This document shows, in pieces, positions 42,705-55,492 of a stretch of 64,000 nucleotides of DNA. A model generated the notes under the pieces. The model was not told where the DNA came from. It did no database searches and was given only the letters and a program-made list of their open reading frames with translations. The stretch covers positions 102,001-166,000 of the forward strand of contig WBZZ01000121.1 of the NCBI GenBank assembly GCA_019918135.1, written 5' to 3'. The DNA is from Paulinella micropora (taxonomy: Eukaryota > Cercozoa > Imbricatea > Euglyphida > Paulinellidae). The position numbers and the translations under genes were made by a program. Numbering within the stretch: position 1 is the stretch's first letter; every line of letters starts with the position of its first letter.

Positions 42705-43841
42705 CTAGGAGATTACCTCGGGTATTCCGTAGTAGACGGCATGAGAATAGTAAGATCTGTCCATTCTGTTCAGGCATGTGTGCCATAAGCAATGGCGTAT
42801 GCCTTGGGCTCTACTACCATCAGAGACCTCTTTTACCTCTTTATACAAATCCTTGATGCCTGGCGGTCCGTCTGTCGACTTTGGGTGTTCGTAGGAACCA
42901 CTGCGCATAAAACTGGCGGGCAACTTAGGGACAATGTCATTCTCCTTGTACACGCGAGTCCACCTACACCTAAATCTACCTGTTCGGCTTAGCATCTGAA
43001 GAACGAGTTTGTTGCAAGCACTGTTACCAAACATGGGCGCTCCCAAGCTCACAACTTCGACTTGTGTCTCGGGCAGAAGCTTGGCGGCACAGGCGCCGAC
43101 GAGGGCGGCCAGGGCGCCTCCGAGCGACATGCCTATGCACCAGAGACTGTCTAGCTCCTTACTTTCCATGCGTTTAATGAGAAAGCGTAGGGGGCGCTCC
43201 GTTACACAAGAGCCAAGTGCTTTGTAAAAACCCGTGTGGCAGAAAACATTTTCCTTATCCGCCTGCTCTTTCATTTCAGCAACAGCCAAATGTATTTGCC
43301 GGTAGCACAGGGAGGAGGAGTCCCTTTTCCTGGGCGTCGAGGTGCATTCAATTCTGTGGCGCCAGCACTGGAGGTCTAAAAAGCGGTTCTGTGTGGTAAA
43401 AGTTGCGCGTAGTGCTAGAACGGCCGCTTTACGGTCTTGGTCGTACCACAGCACCGAGCTTAGTTCCCGCCGTTTGCATTCGTAAGCGCACACCCGATCC
43501 CGTTTGCACTGCTCGGTCTGATCCGATGATGGCGGCAAAGAGTCTAATCGGCACGCCGTGCTGTCGTTCGGGGCACCCAAACTAATACCAATACTGCAGT
43601 TCCCATGCTCGATCGCTATGTGCAACAGATCCTTGATTTTACTCTCATCCAGCTCTAACCCCGGAGAGGAAAGCCAAGACGAGACCTTGGCACCGGACTC
43701 GTCTTGTATACGAGCAAGACACTGGTACGGGAAACAGGTCAAAAGGCACACCAGCGCACATTTCCTGTACACTTGTAGATCCTCCTTAGAATGGACGTCC
43801 ATTTTTCTTTGCAAGAAAAGAAGAGGAAAAACAAGAGACAT
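42705..43841 (-). CDS. Class 3 lipase, copy 3
   Basis: Full length, catalytic residues present. Difference from copy 1: Cys for Gly in RIECTSTP near residue 162. Because of its C-run length, the upstream frame here stays open to about 44135, but this reads backwards through the EGF-like gene start and is not taken as coding. Confidence 0.85.
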   Translation of the reverse strand: MSLVFPLLFLQRKMDVHSKEDLQVYRKCALVCLLTCFPYQCLARIQDESGAKVSSWLSSPGLELDESKIKDLLHIAIEHGNCSIGISLGAPNDSTACRLDSLPPSSDQTEQCKRDRVCAYECKRRELSSVLWYDQDRKAAVLALRATFTTQNRFLDLQCWRHRIECTSTPRKRDSSSLCYRQIHLAVAEMKEQADKENVFCHTGFYKALGSCVTERPLRFLIKRMESKELDSLWCIGMSLGGALAALVGACAAKLLPETQVEVVSLGAPMFGNSACNKLVLQMLSRTGRFRCRWTRVYKENDIVPKLPASFMRSGSYEHPKSTDGPPGIKDLYKEVKEVSDGSRAQGIRHCLWHTCLNRMDRSYYSHAVYYGIPEVIS

Positions 43842-44016
43842 AAAAGACGGAGGGAAGGTGGGGAGGGAGGGGGAGCTTCCCCCCCCCCCCCCCTCCCGGG
43901 GGAAAGGAAGAGGATTTCTGTTCCCTTTCTTCCTCCTTTTTGGTCTTACCATGAGAAGCCTCAAAGGGGGTGGGGGGGGGAGGGAAGGGAAAGAGGAAGA
44001 ACTTTCTGTCGTCCAA

Positions 44017-45047
44017 ATGCCCCCCGTGCTGCTACTAATACTAACGCTGTCAATAAGTAAAGGGCAAAATGCCTGTCCCCCCAACGCGGTCCAGACTCCG
44101 GCGGGCGGGGCGCAGGCACGAAGCTGTGTTTGCAAGCCAGGTTACTTTGACGTAAATCCCCCCGCCTCCTCCGAGCCGCTGTGCCTTACTTGTCGGAACC
44201 TAAACGGACTCGATGACCCAACTTGCAACAACAAGGGCATCTGCGGAATGTCGTCGTCCCTGGCCGGACCGGTTTGCGTGTGCGGAGATGGCTATGCCGG
44301 CCCCGCGTGTGACGTAGCGCGGAGCATGCTCTATGTCTGCGGGCTCCGTACGGTGCAGTGCACGCTAGGAACCAGCTGGGTAGACGCGATCGTGTCGCAA
44401 ACCGACTCTCAGTCTACACTCGACCCCGCCATGCACTGGGCCTGCTTGTCGCTGCCCGATAAGTTCCCGATGCCCCCGCTATGCCGCGCCTGGATATCCC
44501 GCGGGCCTACTTGTACGACCCTGAAAACGGAGGTTACATTTCGCCCGCCGATTTCTGTTTTGTCTTGGCGTTGGTCTCCGAGTGGAGTGTTATGCCCGAG
44601 CTCGTCCCCGACGGGGCCAGCACGCTGCCGTTCCAACCCACGCGCTGGCTGATTGCGGGGCTGACGGGGGCCGGCGCAGCGCCGTCGGAGCGCCTTCCAG
44701 GCTTTCTGGCGCCGGAGGCTTTCTGCCCCTGGCCCTACAACAACAACGTCCAGCGCGATGGGCTAGACTCCCTGCTGGAGGTACAGTCGCCCTGGCGCGG
44801 CTATTCGTGCGGCGAGCCGGAGCCCGAGCTAGCCCTACGCTTCACCATGGAAGGCCGGGAAATCACGTGCTGGCCGCTGTGGATTAACAAGGTCTTGCGC
44901 AATCAGCCGGACACGCTGTTCCAGTACAGGTGCAAGGCGGGCAACGGCCGGCTGGGAGACACGTTCCAGCTAGACTGTCTGGTACAAATTGCACCAGCGG
45001 CGACCGCCGCCATAACCGCCTCCGAACTCCTAGCACAATGCGCCTGA
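44017..45047 (+). CDS. Secreted EGF-like protein, copy 3 (same conserved frame change)
   Basis: Signal peptide and both cysteine modules are as in copy 2; the frame change is at the same CCCCC run (about 44469-44475). Differences: Ala for Val in PEAFCPW and Ala for Thr in ELLAQCA near the C-terminus. Confidence 0.65.
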
Positions 45048-45155
45048 GCTTAGTTTAGCTGGGTAGTATTACTTATTATTAAAATTGACGAATAGAAACC
45101 ACCATATAACCCCGCCGCTCTTTTTTTTCCTTGGTGCGTGTTCTTGTGTTTTTAA

Positions 45156-47701
45156 TTATTCACGCAGGACGTTGTTGTAAATGCTTTCCAAATTGTTCAC
45201 ACAAACCTCAATGCGGTCGTTCCGGATGTGGGCGGCTGAGAGTAGATCCGTTTCGCAGTTAATAACCTCGTCCAAGCTCTGTGTCACCAGAGTGTGCAAG
45301 GACGGCAGAGCCTGCGTCCAGGGCTCCAGCGTACAGCGGATGAGGTCAACGTCGCCCCGGGGGGCGCCGGCCGGGACTGATTCATGCAAGGCGCGGAGAA
45401 GCACCAGAATCGCACAGTGCAGCCGCGTGGAGAGTGCGAGGCCGTGGGTGTAGAGGGGCGGTTGCCGGGGCGTCTTGTTGGTGTAGCACGAGTGCGGCGC
45501 TGCCTCATAAAACAGGTGCAGATAACTCGCGCAACTAGACGCCAGCCGCTGCGCCCAAACCACGTACAAAACCGAGGCCGCCGCCGCCTCCTCCCTCAAC
45601 GAATTCGCCTTTTCTCCCGTCCGGGCCAATGTACCGGATGGGGGCGCCCGGCCGTGCTGAGCTACCGTGCAGCGCGCCACGTTCTTGAGAAAGCGACGCG
45701 CGCCTAGGCGGTGTAACAACAACAGCATGGCTTCCAGGTAAACGACGTGTAACTCCATGGTCACCAGACCATCCGCCAGCGCGCTTAGATCCTGCCACCA
45801 CTTGCCACGCTCCCGGCGTGCATGGAGGGGCGTCGTCGACCGCGGCGGCTGGGGCTGCTCGCGCTCCGGCGCGTCCGAGCCCGACCGCGGCGAAGATTCG
45901 GGCACAACACACTCTGCTTGCGTAATCAGCTGTTGAGCAAAGGCCATACGCGCGCAGCGCAGGGCCGATTCGCTGACGACGTAGGCAGCTACACGGTAGC
46001 AGAGCTGCACGCAATCCCGGTCCCGCAGGCTGCGCGGCTTGATCGACTCGGCTGTGCCAAGGAGCCGCCGCAGTTCCGGTAGTTCGCGCAGCAGCACCGG
46101 CGGGCTCTTAGCCCCGAAGAAGGACTCCATCGTCTGAGTCAGGTCCGCCTCAGCCTGAGAGCCAATGACGTGCCTGCTCAGCTCGGCTGGCAGACCTTGG
46201 CCGTGAGGTTGGTAGATATCGTCGTTCAGCAGGGGCAAGCACAGGGGCGTGCCCGAACGGAAGCGCTGCGTGCTGCACAAGAAAGCCACGCCGTCCCGGT
46301 CGTGCACGAGCGCCACGTTGTGCGAGTGCGACCTGGGGATGGCCGCCAGCAATGGGTTTAGGACTACCCCCACCACCACCTGTGACAGCACTGAGCGCAC
46401 CAGCACCGCGTTCGCCAGGACGTAGCTACACAGCGCCTGCACGTCGCCCGCCTGTACCGACGACACTCCTAACACCAACTTGAGCAGCTTGGCCAGCTGC
46501 TGCGCAGTGGCCTCGGGCAGCGGTGCCGCCGCGGCGGCGCGGCGCGCCGCCCTGTCCCCTTCCCCCGTGGGGCCGCTTTGCAGAGCACAGTGCACTTCTT
46601 CGCACACGAGCCCCTTCCAGCTGCGGCAGGCGGGATCGCGCGCCGGTACCCACGGGTACTTCCGGCCCAGGAGCTTCCCCACCACCGCGTAGAACAACAG
46701 CAGGTACCACTGGTTGCTGCTGCTGATGGGCAGCGCCTGGCCCCGCCCGCGCGGGCGCGGGTGGGAGGCAACCGAGGCTGTATCGAAATTCGGCGCCGAC
46801 GTGGAGGGCGCTGGCGCCGGCTGCCCCCCGGCCAGCACGTGCGTACCGGCCTTGTTGTCGCACAGCTCGCGCAGCTCCGGGTGCAGCAACTCCTCGTACC
46901 CTGCGCCCTTGCTCTTGCTGTAGTCCCAAAAGCTGTACAGGAGCGACCTCGGCTGATAACACACCGATTCCATAGGCATCGGGCGCTGGCGCTGGGGGCC
47001 CGAGTCACGCTCGCGCAGGCTCTGGTACATCACGCCCATCTGCGCCTCCACAAACTCGAAAGCCTTGTGTTCCTTGTCCTGTGGCTCCGCCAGCAGCGGG
47101 GGGCGGGGGGCAAACACCACCCGCTCGAGGCTGACGTCATAGGAAATATGCGAACCGCCAAATAGCAATTGCATCTTGTTCCACCTCGCCCAATCCGGTA
47201 CGATCTCCTCTGTCCCCCGCACCCCCGGCGCCTGTCCCCGCACTTCTTTCTCCTTTTCTTTTTTCCCTTCTCTTTCCTCCTCTTTCCGCCTTTTGCCCCC
47301 CGCTGCTGGCTCTTTGTCCTTTTTTCTTTTTTGCTGCAACTCGTCGTCCGGCGGCGGACACGTCGTCCTCTCCCCCGAGGCGAGCACTCGGGGGGCGGAC
47401 AATGACGTGTTTGTGTGAATCAAGACTGGGAGGACTGGGCTTGGCAGGGCCGCCGCCGCCGCGGCTGCCAGCGACTCAGTGGGCAGAACCTCGGGGGCCT
47501 CCCCCTATTGGAGAGCACCGGGCCCAACGACGAGGCCAACGTGTCAGCAACAGCTGCCCCAAACTCCTGGCCAACCGCCGGTTCCGGTGACGGCTCAACG
47601 TCCAGGGAGCGCAGTATCTCTGACAATTCTTTCTCTGGCTCTTCCTCCTCATCTTCTCCTTCCTCGTGATTCTCTAGGTCTGGAGGTGTGTCTTCGCCCA
47701 T
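45156..47701 (-). pseudogene. 848-residue protein gene, copy 3 (frameshift)
   Basis: One base is missing from a G-run at 47493-47497 (5 G against 6), splitting the gene into a 70-residue acidic N-terminal piece and a 755-codon remainder. It also has Thr for Met in AQQLITQAECV. The remainder keeps every segment described for copy 1. Confidence 0.75.
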
Positions 47702-47974
47702 TCTACACGTTTTAAAAACGTTTTGCAGGGGTTTCTGTGACAGCTAGCAAAAGGGAGAAAAACCTACTTTGAGAGCAAGAGGAAGGAAGAAAAAAGCCCA
47801 GAATGTTATGTCGACCCGCCCTCTTTCTTTCTCATCCCCTCCCCTTCTTTCGTCCCCTTCCCGCTCCTTCTTCTTCTCCCCCCTCTTCCCTCCGCCCCCC
47901 CCCCCCCCTCTCACATCCGTCCCCCTCTTTTCTCTCTCTCTCTCTCTCCCTCTTGCTTTGTGGCTAGACGTGTG

Positions 47975-49098
47975 CTAGACAGAGCCTACTTGGATCCAGT
48001 AAAGCGCCAAAAGCAAGCTCATAGCTAGGTCGTCATTCTGCCCCCCCGGTCCCTTGCCGGTAATGCCGCCCCTTACCTCGGAGAGCTGCTGCAGCTGCGA
48101 TTCCAACAGGCGCAACATGTCCAGGCGTGAGGGGCGCCCTGCCCAAGCCAGCCCCTGCGCCAGCGCCAAGCTACCTCGGCGCAGCTGCTCACGCAGCAGA
48201 TAAGCGCCAACCACCTGGCACTGCCTCGTCGTGCACAAGCCGTGCTGTGCGCCCTGTTGTTCGGGGTGAGCCAGCGCGGCGGGGTCTCACCACTCGGACC
48301 AGGAGTTCAGGTGAGGAGTCGCGTAGCGCTCCAGCAAGAGCCGCACAAAATGCTGCCCCCCAAAGTTGGACTCCACCCCTACGCAAAAATGAGCGTCGCG
48401 GAGCCCGGGGTGTTCTTGCAGCTGCCGCAAAAACGATGCCATGCCCCCGTCTAGCCCCCCGGGCTCCGCCGCGGCCAGCGAACAGATCCCTACTAAAAGC
48501 CAGTGACCGGCCGCCCGCGGGTGCGCCGTCAGCGCCACGGCCCCGGTCTCAGAACTGCCTCCCCCGGCCGGGTAGATGAAGACGTAGACCAGCGCTTGCT
48601 GCTGCGACTCAAAGGCCTCGCCCGCCGGCCCCAGCGCCGCCGCTGCCGCCTCGCGCGCCGCCGCCAAGCGCTGCAGCGTCGCCTGCGGGGCGTACGCGCC
48701 CGCCTGCGCCTGCTGCCACAGCACACGCTCCAGTTCCAGCTCCGGGTTCAGCACCGGCGCCAGCAGTCGGGCTATGGAGCCCCTGCCCAGCAAACCACCC
48801 CCGGCCGAGACGATAGACCCCATCAGCTCTTGTGTGTATACGGTGCGAATCCGACTTCATAAAGGCCTCGGCTCGCTGCTGCCCCGTGCTGTTCAGCCAG
48901 GCGGGCAACAGGTGCGCATTGTGCTTGCAGTTCCTGGGCTGCACACCCGCTTCGCGGCACTCGTTGCACAGCAGGTCCACGTGGAAGCGCAGGAACATGT
49001 CGCCCACTGGGTCCGCCGGCGGCGAGCCGTGCTCGCCTCCGCCGGCCTCCGCCGCGGGCCGCTGGAACAGACGCGAGTACCAGTTGTCGACCCCGTCA
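47975..49098 (-). pseudogene. Terminase large subunit C-part, copy 3 (4-nt insertion)
   Basis: 3' exon 47975-48224, intron 48225-48290. It carries the same TGTATACGG insertion as copy 2 (near 48833-48842), and Trp for Gly in RVLWQQAQ. Motifs I (with Tyr), II and III are unchanged. The junction with TR7 keeps the CCCCGTCAAG end, like copy 1. Confidence 0.7.
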
Positions 49099-49649
49099 AG
49101 AGGGAGAGCAAACCTGATATTTTAGGGACCTGTGGTAGTAATAGAGGGAGAGCAAACCTGCTGTTTTAGGGACCTGTGGTAGTAGCACGGCCACTAAATT
49201 GTTCATGCCTATCGATAATATTTATTGAAAATTTATTAATACGAAAGCGGACGGACCTGATTCATCTTAATATTTGCATACTAATTGATTATTAAAATAT
49301 ATTCCGATGCTCACTATTTTTAATATTCATAACATGATTCTTATTATATAGAGATACAGCGTTGTTGCAACTGCCGATCTCTGTACTAAGCGGTGGTAGT
49401 AGCACTGAGCTTTGCTTCTAGGAGTAACCGGCAGTATTAATAGCACACGCGTAGACTGCAGGCACGCGAGCAGGTAGGCAGGAGCAGGTAGGCAGAAAGC
49501 AAGCGAGCAAAATATTAATACTAACTGAGTCGTGCAGGCAGGGGCACGCGCAGGAGCCTGCAGTAGCTTTCGTTCTGTTTTCCATATAATCACTGCTCCA
49601 CTCCTGTTGCACTGCAGAAACTCGCTTCTATTTCAGCTCCTATCGCGGG
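49099..49649 (+). repeat. Terminal repeat TR7 (inner subfamily)
   Basis: Forward inner TR at the start of the right arm; one visible change (GGCCACTAAATT for GGCCGCTAAATT). Confidence 0.9.
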
Positions 49650-52416
49650 CGGTGGGAACAGAAGATATATGGAGACGCTACACCCCTCTCCACCTTGCGC
49701 ACGATGGGTTTAAACCTCAGTAAAACTCTCTCTGCAATCTGCAGAGTGGTTCGGGAGAAAAGAGCAAGAGCGCAGCTGCCAAGTGGCATTTCCGCTAGTG
49801 CTAGCTTTTTCTACCTAGGGACTGGGCGGTGGGAACAGAAGATGTACGGAGAAGTCACACCTCTCTGCACCTTGCGCACGATGGGTTTAAACCTCAGTAA
49901 AACTCTCTCTGCAATGCGCAGAGTGGGTCGGGAGAAAAGAGCAAGAACACAGCTGCCAAGTGGCATTTCTACTAGTGCCAGCTTTTTCTACCTAGGGACT
50001 GGGCGGTGGGAAGAGAAGATATATGGAGAAGCCACACCCCTCGGCACCTTGCGCACGATGAGTGTAGTCCGCTGTGAAACTCTCTGTGCAAAGTGCAGAG
50101 TGGTTGGCGAGAAAAGAGCAAGAGCGCAGCTGCCAAGTGGCATTTCCGCTAGTGCTAGCTTTTTCTACCTAGGGACTGGGCGGTGGGAAGAGAAGGTGTA
50201 TGGAGAAGCCACACCCCTCGGCACCTTGCGCACGATGGGTTTGGACATCTGCAAAACTCTCTGTGCAATGTGCAGAGTGGTTGGGGAGAAAAGAGCAAGA
50301 GCGCAGCTGCAAAGTGGCATTTCTACTAGTGCTAGCTTTTTTCTACCTAGGGACTGGGCGGTGGAAAGAGAAGATCTATGGAAAAGCCACACCCCTCGGC
50401 ACCTTGCGCACGATGGGTTTGGACCTCTGTAAAACTCTCTCTGCAATGTGGAGAGTGGTTGGCGAGAAAAGAGCAAGAGCGCAACTGCAAAGTGGCATTG
50501 ACGGCAGTGCTAGGTTTTTCTAGCTGAAGACTGGGCGGTGGGAACAGAAGATATGTGGAGACGCTACACCCCTCTCCACCTTGCGCACGATGGGTTTAAA
50601 CCTCAGTAAAACTCTCTCTGCAATCTGCAGAGTGGTTCGGGAGAAAAGAGCAAGAGCGCAGCTGCCAAGTGGCATTTCTAGTAGCGCTAGCTTTTTCTAC
50701 CTAGGGACTGGGCGGTGGGAACAGAAGATGTATGGAGAAGTCACACCTCTCTGCATCTTTCGCACGATGGGTTTGGACATTTGTAAAACTCTCTCTGCAA
50801 TGCGCAGAGTGGGTCGGGAGAAAAGAGCAAGAACACAGCTGCCAAGTGGCATTTCTACTAGTGCCAGCTTTTTCTCTTTTCTCCCCAACCACTCTCCACA
50901 TTGCAGAGAGAGTTTTACAGAGGTCCAAACCCATCGTGCGCAAGGTGGAGAGGGGTGTAGCGTCTCCATATATCTTCTCTTCCCACCGCCCAGTCTTCAG
51001 CTAGAAAAAGCTAGCCCTGCCGTCAATGCCACTTTGCAGCTGCGCTCTTGCTCTTTTCTCGCCAACCACTCTGCACATTGCACAGAGAGTTTTACAAATG
51101 TCCAAACTCGTGGCGTCCAAGCTGCAGAGGGCTGTGGCTTTTCCATAGATCTTCTCTTTCCACTGCCCAGTCCCTAGGTAGAAAAAGCTAGCACTAGTAG
51201 AAATGCGACTTGGCAGCTGCGCTCTTGCTCTTTTCTCGCCAACCACTCTGCACTTTGCACAGAGAGTTTCACAGCGGACTACACTCATCGTGCGCAAGGT
51301 GCCGAGGGGTGTGGCTTCTCCATATATCTTCTCTTCCCACCGCCCAGTCCCTAGGTAGCAAGAGCGCAACTGCAAAGTGGCATTGACGGCAGTGCTAGCT
51401 TTTTCTAGCTGAAGACTGGGCGGTGGGAACAGAAGATATGTGGAGACGCTACACCCCTCTCCACCTTGCGCACGATGGATTTAAACCTCAGTAAAACTCT
51501 CTCTGCAATCTGCAGAGTGGTTCGGGAGAAAAGAGCAAGAGCGCAGCTGCCAAGTGGCATTTCTAGTAGCGCTAGCTTTTTCTACCTAGGGACTGGGCGG
51601 TGGGAACAGAAGATGTATGGAGAAGTCACACCTCTCTGCACCTTGCGCACGATGGGTTTGGACATTTGTAAAACTCTCTCTGCAATGCGCAGAGTGGGTC
51701 GGGAGAAAAGAGCAAGAACACAGCTGCCAAGTGGCATTTCTACTAGTGCCAGCTTTTTCTACCTAGGGACTGGGCGGTGGGAAGAGAAGATATATGGAGA
51801 AGCCACACCCCTCGGCACCTTGCGCACGATGAGTGTAGTCCGCTGTGAAACTCTCTGTGCAAAGTGCAGAGTGGTTGGCGAGAAAAGAGCAAGAGCGCAG
51901 CTGCCAAGTGGCATTTCCGCTAGTGCTAGCTTTTTCTACCTAGGGACTGGGCGGTGGGAAGAGAAGATGTATGGAGAAGCCACACCCCTCGGCACCTTGC
52001 GCACGCTGGGTTTGGACATCTGCAAAACTCTCTGTGCAATGTGCAGAGTGGTTGGGGAGAAAAGAGCAAGGGCGCAGCTGCCAAGTGGCATTTTTGCTAG
52101 TGCTAGCTTTTTCTAGCTAACGACTGGGCGGTGAGAAGAGAAGATATATGGAGAAGCCACACCATTCTGCACCTTGCGCACAATATGTGTAGTGCGCTGT
52201 GAAACTCTCTGTGCAATGCGCAGAGTGGTTGGGGAGAAAAGAGCAAGAGCGCAGCTGCCAAGTGGCATTTCCGCTAATGCTAGCTTTTTCTACCTAGGGA
52301 CTGGGTGGTGGGAAGAGAAGATGTATGGAGAAGCCACACCCCTCGGCACCTTGCGCACGCTGGGTTTGGACATCTGCAAAACTCTCTGTGCAATGTGCAG
52401 AGTGGTTGGGGAGAAA
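49650..52416. repeat. 177-bp satellite array, right arm, with internal inversion
   Basis: About 15.5 units, longer than the left-arm array. Orientation is reversed relative to the left arm, as expected, except for about 50870-51360, where the units flip and then flip back. The borders of the flip fall in TTTTCTCTTTTCTCC and in a broken CTAGGTAGCAAGAGCG. Confidence 0.9.
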
Positions 52417-53957
52417 ATCAAAACAGAAAATCGAAACAGAAAAGCAAAACAGAAAATCGAAACAGAAAAGCAAAACAGAAAAACAAAACAAAAACAGAAA
52501 ACCGAAATAGAAAATCGAAACAAAAAACCGAAACAGAAAAGCAAAACAGAAAAGCAAAACAGAAAATCGAAATGGAAAATCGAAACAAAAAACCGAAACA
52601 GAAAAGCAAAACAGAAAATCGAAATGGAATTTCGAAACAAAAAAGCAAAACAAAAAACCGAAACAGAAAAGCAAAACAGAAAATCGAAATGGAAAATCGA
52701 AATAGAAAAGCAAAACAGAACAGCAAAACAGAAAAGCAAAACAAAAAATCGAAATAGAAAAGCAAAACAGAAAATCGAAATGGAAAAGCAAAACAAAAAA
52801 GCGAAACAGGAAATCGAAACAGAAAAGCAAAACAGAAAAGCAAAACAGAAAATCGAAACAGAAAATCAAAACAGAAAATCGAAATGGAAAAGCAAAACAA
52901 AAAAGCAAAACAGGAAATCGAAACAGAAAAGCAAAACAGAAATGCAAAACAGAAAATCGAAACAGAAAATCAAAACAGAAAATCGAAACAGAAAAGCAAA
53001 ACAGAAAATCGAAACAGAAAAGCAAAACTGAAAAACAAAACAAAAACAGAAAACCAAAATAGAAAATCGAAACAAAAAACCGAAACAGAAAAGCAAAACA
53101 GAAAACCGAAATAGAAAATCGAAACAAAAAGGCAAAACAAAAAACCGAAACAGAAAAGCAAAACAGAAAATCGAAATGGAAAATCGAAACAAAAAAGCAA
53201 AACAAAAAACCGAAACATAAAAGCAAAACAGAAAATCGAAATGGAAAATCGAAATAGAAAATCGAAACAGAAAAGCGAAAGAAAAAACCGAAGCAGAGAA
53301 GCAAACCAGAAAACCGAAATAGACAATCGAAACAAAAAATCGAAACAAAAAACCGAAACAGAAAAGCAAAACAGAAAATCGAAATGGAAAATGGAAGCAA
53401 AAAAGGAAAACAGAAAATCGAAACAGAAAATCAAAATGGAAAAGCAAAACAGAAAATCGAAACAGAAAATCTAAACAGAAAACCCAGAAGAGAAAACAGA
53501 AATAGAAAATCGAAACAAAAAATCGAAACAAAAAACCGAAACAGAAAAGCAAAACAGAAAATCGAAATGGAAAATCGAAACAAAAAGCCGAAACAGAAAA
53601 GCAAAACAGAAAATCGAAATGGAAAATCGAAACAAAAAAGCAAAACAAAAACCGAAACAGAAAAGCAAAACAGAAAATCGAAACAGAAAATCAAAACAGA
53701 AAATCGAAACAGAAAAGCAAAACAGAAAATCGAAATGGAAAATCGAAACAAAAAAGCAAAACAGAAAATCGAAACAGAAAATCAAAACAGAAAAGCAAAA
53801 CAGAAAATCGAAACAGAAAATCAAAACAGAAAATCGAAACAGAAAAGCAAAACAGAAAATCGAAACAGAAAAGCAAAACAGAAAAGCAAAACAGAAAAAC
53901 AAAACAGAAAACCGAAACAGAAAAGCAAAACAGAAAAACAAAACAAAAAACAGAAAC
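52417..53957. repeat. 13-bp minisatellite, right
   Basis: About 118 units, complementary to the left tract but shorter and with a different order of variants, so the two tracts have evolved separately or were assembled differently. The apparent Lys/Asn/Gln-rich frames are repeat artefacts. Confidence 0.95.

Positions 53958-54029
<72 letters not shown>
53958..54029. repeat. (GATA)n microsatellite, right
   Basis: A single tract of about 18 units where the left arm has two shorter, oppositely oriented tracts. Confidence 0.95.
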
Positions 54030-54412
54030 GCAGGTCGGTAGGTATCGATTTTTGTTTCTGTTGTGGATCCTTGATTTACGGTTTTGCCCTTAAGTTGCAA
54101 CACAGGAAACAAGGATTTTGGCAAAATTTCTCGAATTTCTGGTTTGTGTACAATTGTGTACCAAGGATTCGGATGTAATCGGAAATGATATATATATATA
54201 TTTTTTTTTTTGCAATTTCTCGTACCCGCAATGTTTTCGCACCCCCCCCCCCCCCCCTACTACTTCATACTACTTCAGTTAAAAAGTAAAACTCATAAAA
54301 AATCTAACACTCTTGTTTTCCTCATAAAGTTCGTGTCTCAACATGTCTGACAAACAGCAAGCACTAGAAGCACTTGAACACGATTCTATCGGCTCTGTGT
54401 ACGACTTCTCTC
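54030..54412. other. Segment inverted relative to left arm 12187-12530
   Basis: It reads GGCAGGTCGGTAGG to ACGACTTCTC on the plus strand, the same direction as in the left arm, although the arms are otherwise reverse complements. It also has small length differences (extra TATATA and a repeated TACTTCA). Confidence 0.8.
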
Positions 54413-55455
54413 TCAGCAAATCTCAGCCAGCGCTGCTGCCTACTTACCTACCTATATACGCGCTGTCTACTGTTCCTGCCGGAAACCTGTCCACAGCATA
54501 CCAACACTAACCTGTCCACCCTGCAATAATGCTGCTGCTGCTGCCACTGGCAACTACTGCCACTGCTGTTATGGTTGCTCTCAGCCAGTGCTGCTGCCTC
54601 CTGCCTACCTACTGACCTACCTTCAAGCTTCCTGCCAGATACATATCCTCCTGCATACCACTAACCTGTCACCATGTTGCTGCTGCTGCCTGCTGCTCTA
54701 CTGCTCTGTTGCTGCAGCTATTCCTTGCAGCAGTAGCGTTGATTCTACTGTTGCTACTACTGCTGCTACAATGAAACATAGGCACAGTGTAGGTTGTACA
54801 TACAATCCTGCCATTCTGCGCATAGGTAGCTGGGTGGTTTGTATGTTTTTTCATCGATAACCAGAAACATATATGAATAAATTTATAGGGTGGTGCCGCG
54901 AAGAAGGAGCAAACGACTTCAAGACCAGAACAATCATGGAAAAAAGGTTCGTTCTTCGTTTTGCTGCGTGTGCGTCTGTGCAGTGTGTGTGAGAGACTGT
55001 GCTCGTGTCTGGTGTGTGAGAGTGTGCTGCGTGTATGTCTGGGAGTGCATGGCGTGTGTCCGTCCCTACTTGTGGTCTGTCTGTCGTTGCTGCGTGTGGG
55101 AGTGTGCTGCGTGTATATCTGTGCGTACATGGCGTGTGTCTGTGCTGCGTGTGGGAGTATGCGGCGTGCGCGTGTCTGTGGTGAGAGTGTGCTGCGTGTA
55201 TCTTTGTCTTGCTCTGCATGTGTCTCTGCTGCATGTAAGCCTGTGCGTGCTTGGCATGTGCCTGCGCTTAGTGTGAGTCTGCAGCGTGTGCTCAAGCGTC
55301 TGTGCTGGCCCGGGACAGGCCACACACATCTGGTCCTACATCAAGCCATGCACACCGAGCTTCTGTCTGTCGCGCAAAAGAGTTTTGACTGAGAGGAGAA
55401 AGAGGAAGGGAAAGAGAGGAAGGGAATGAATATGCTCGGCTGGGAACAGGGAGAA

Positions 55456-55492
<37 letters not shown>

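Larger units (their letters stand above)
40268..49098. repeat. Cassette C, copy 3
   Basis: Same gene order. It has the only intact membrane-protein frame, but a frameshifted 848-aa gene and the 4-nt terminase insertion. Its right junction with TR7 is like that of copy 1, not copy 2. Confidence 0.95.
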
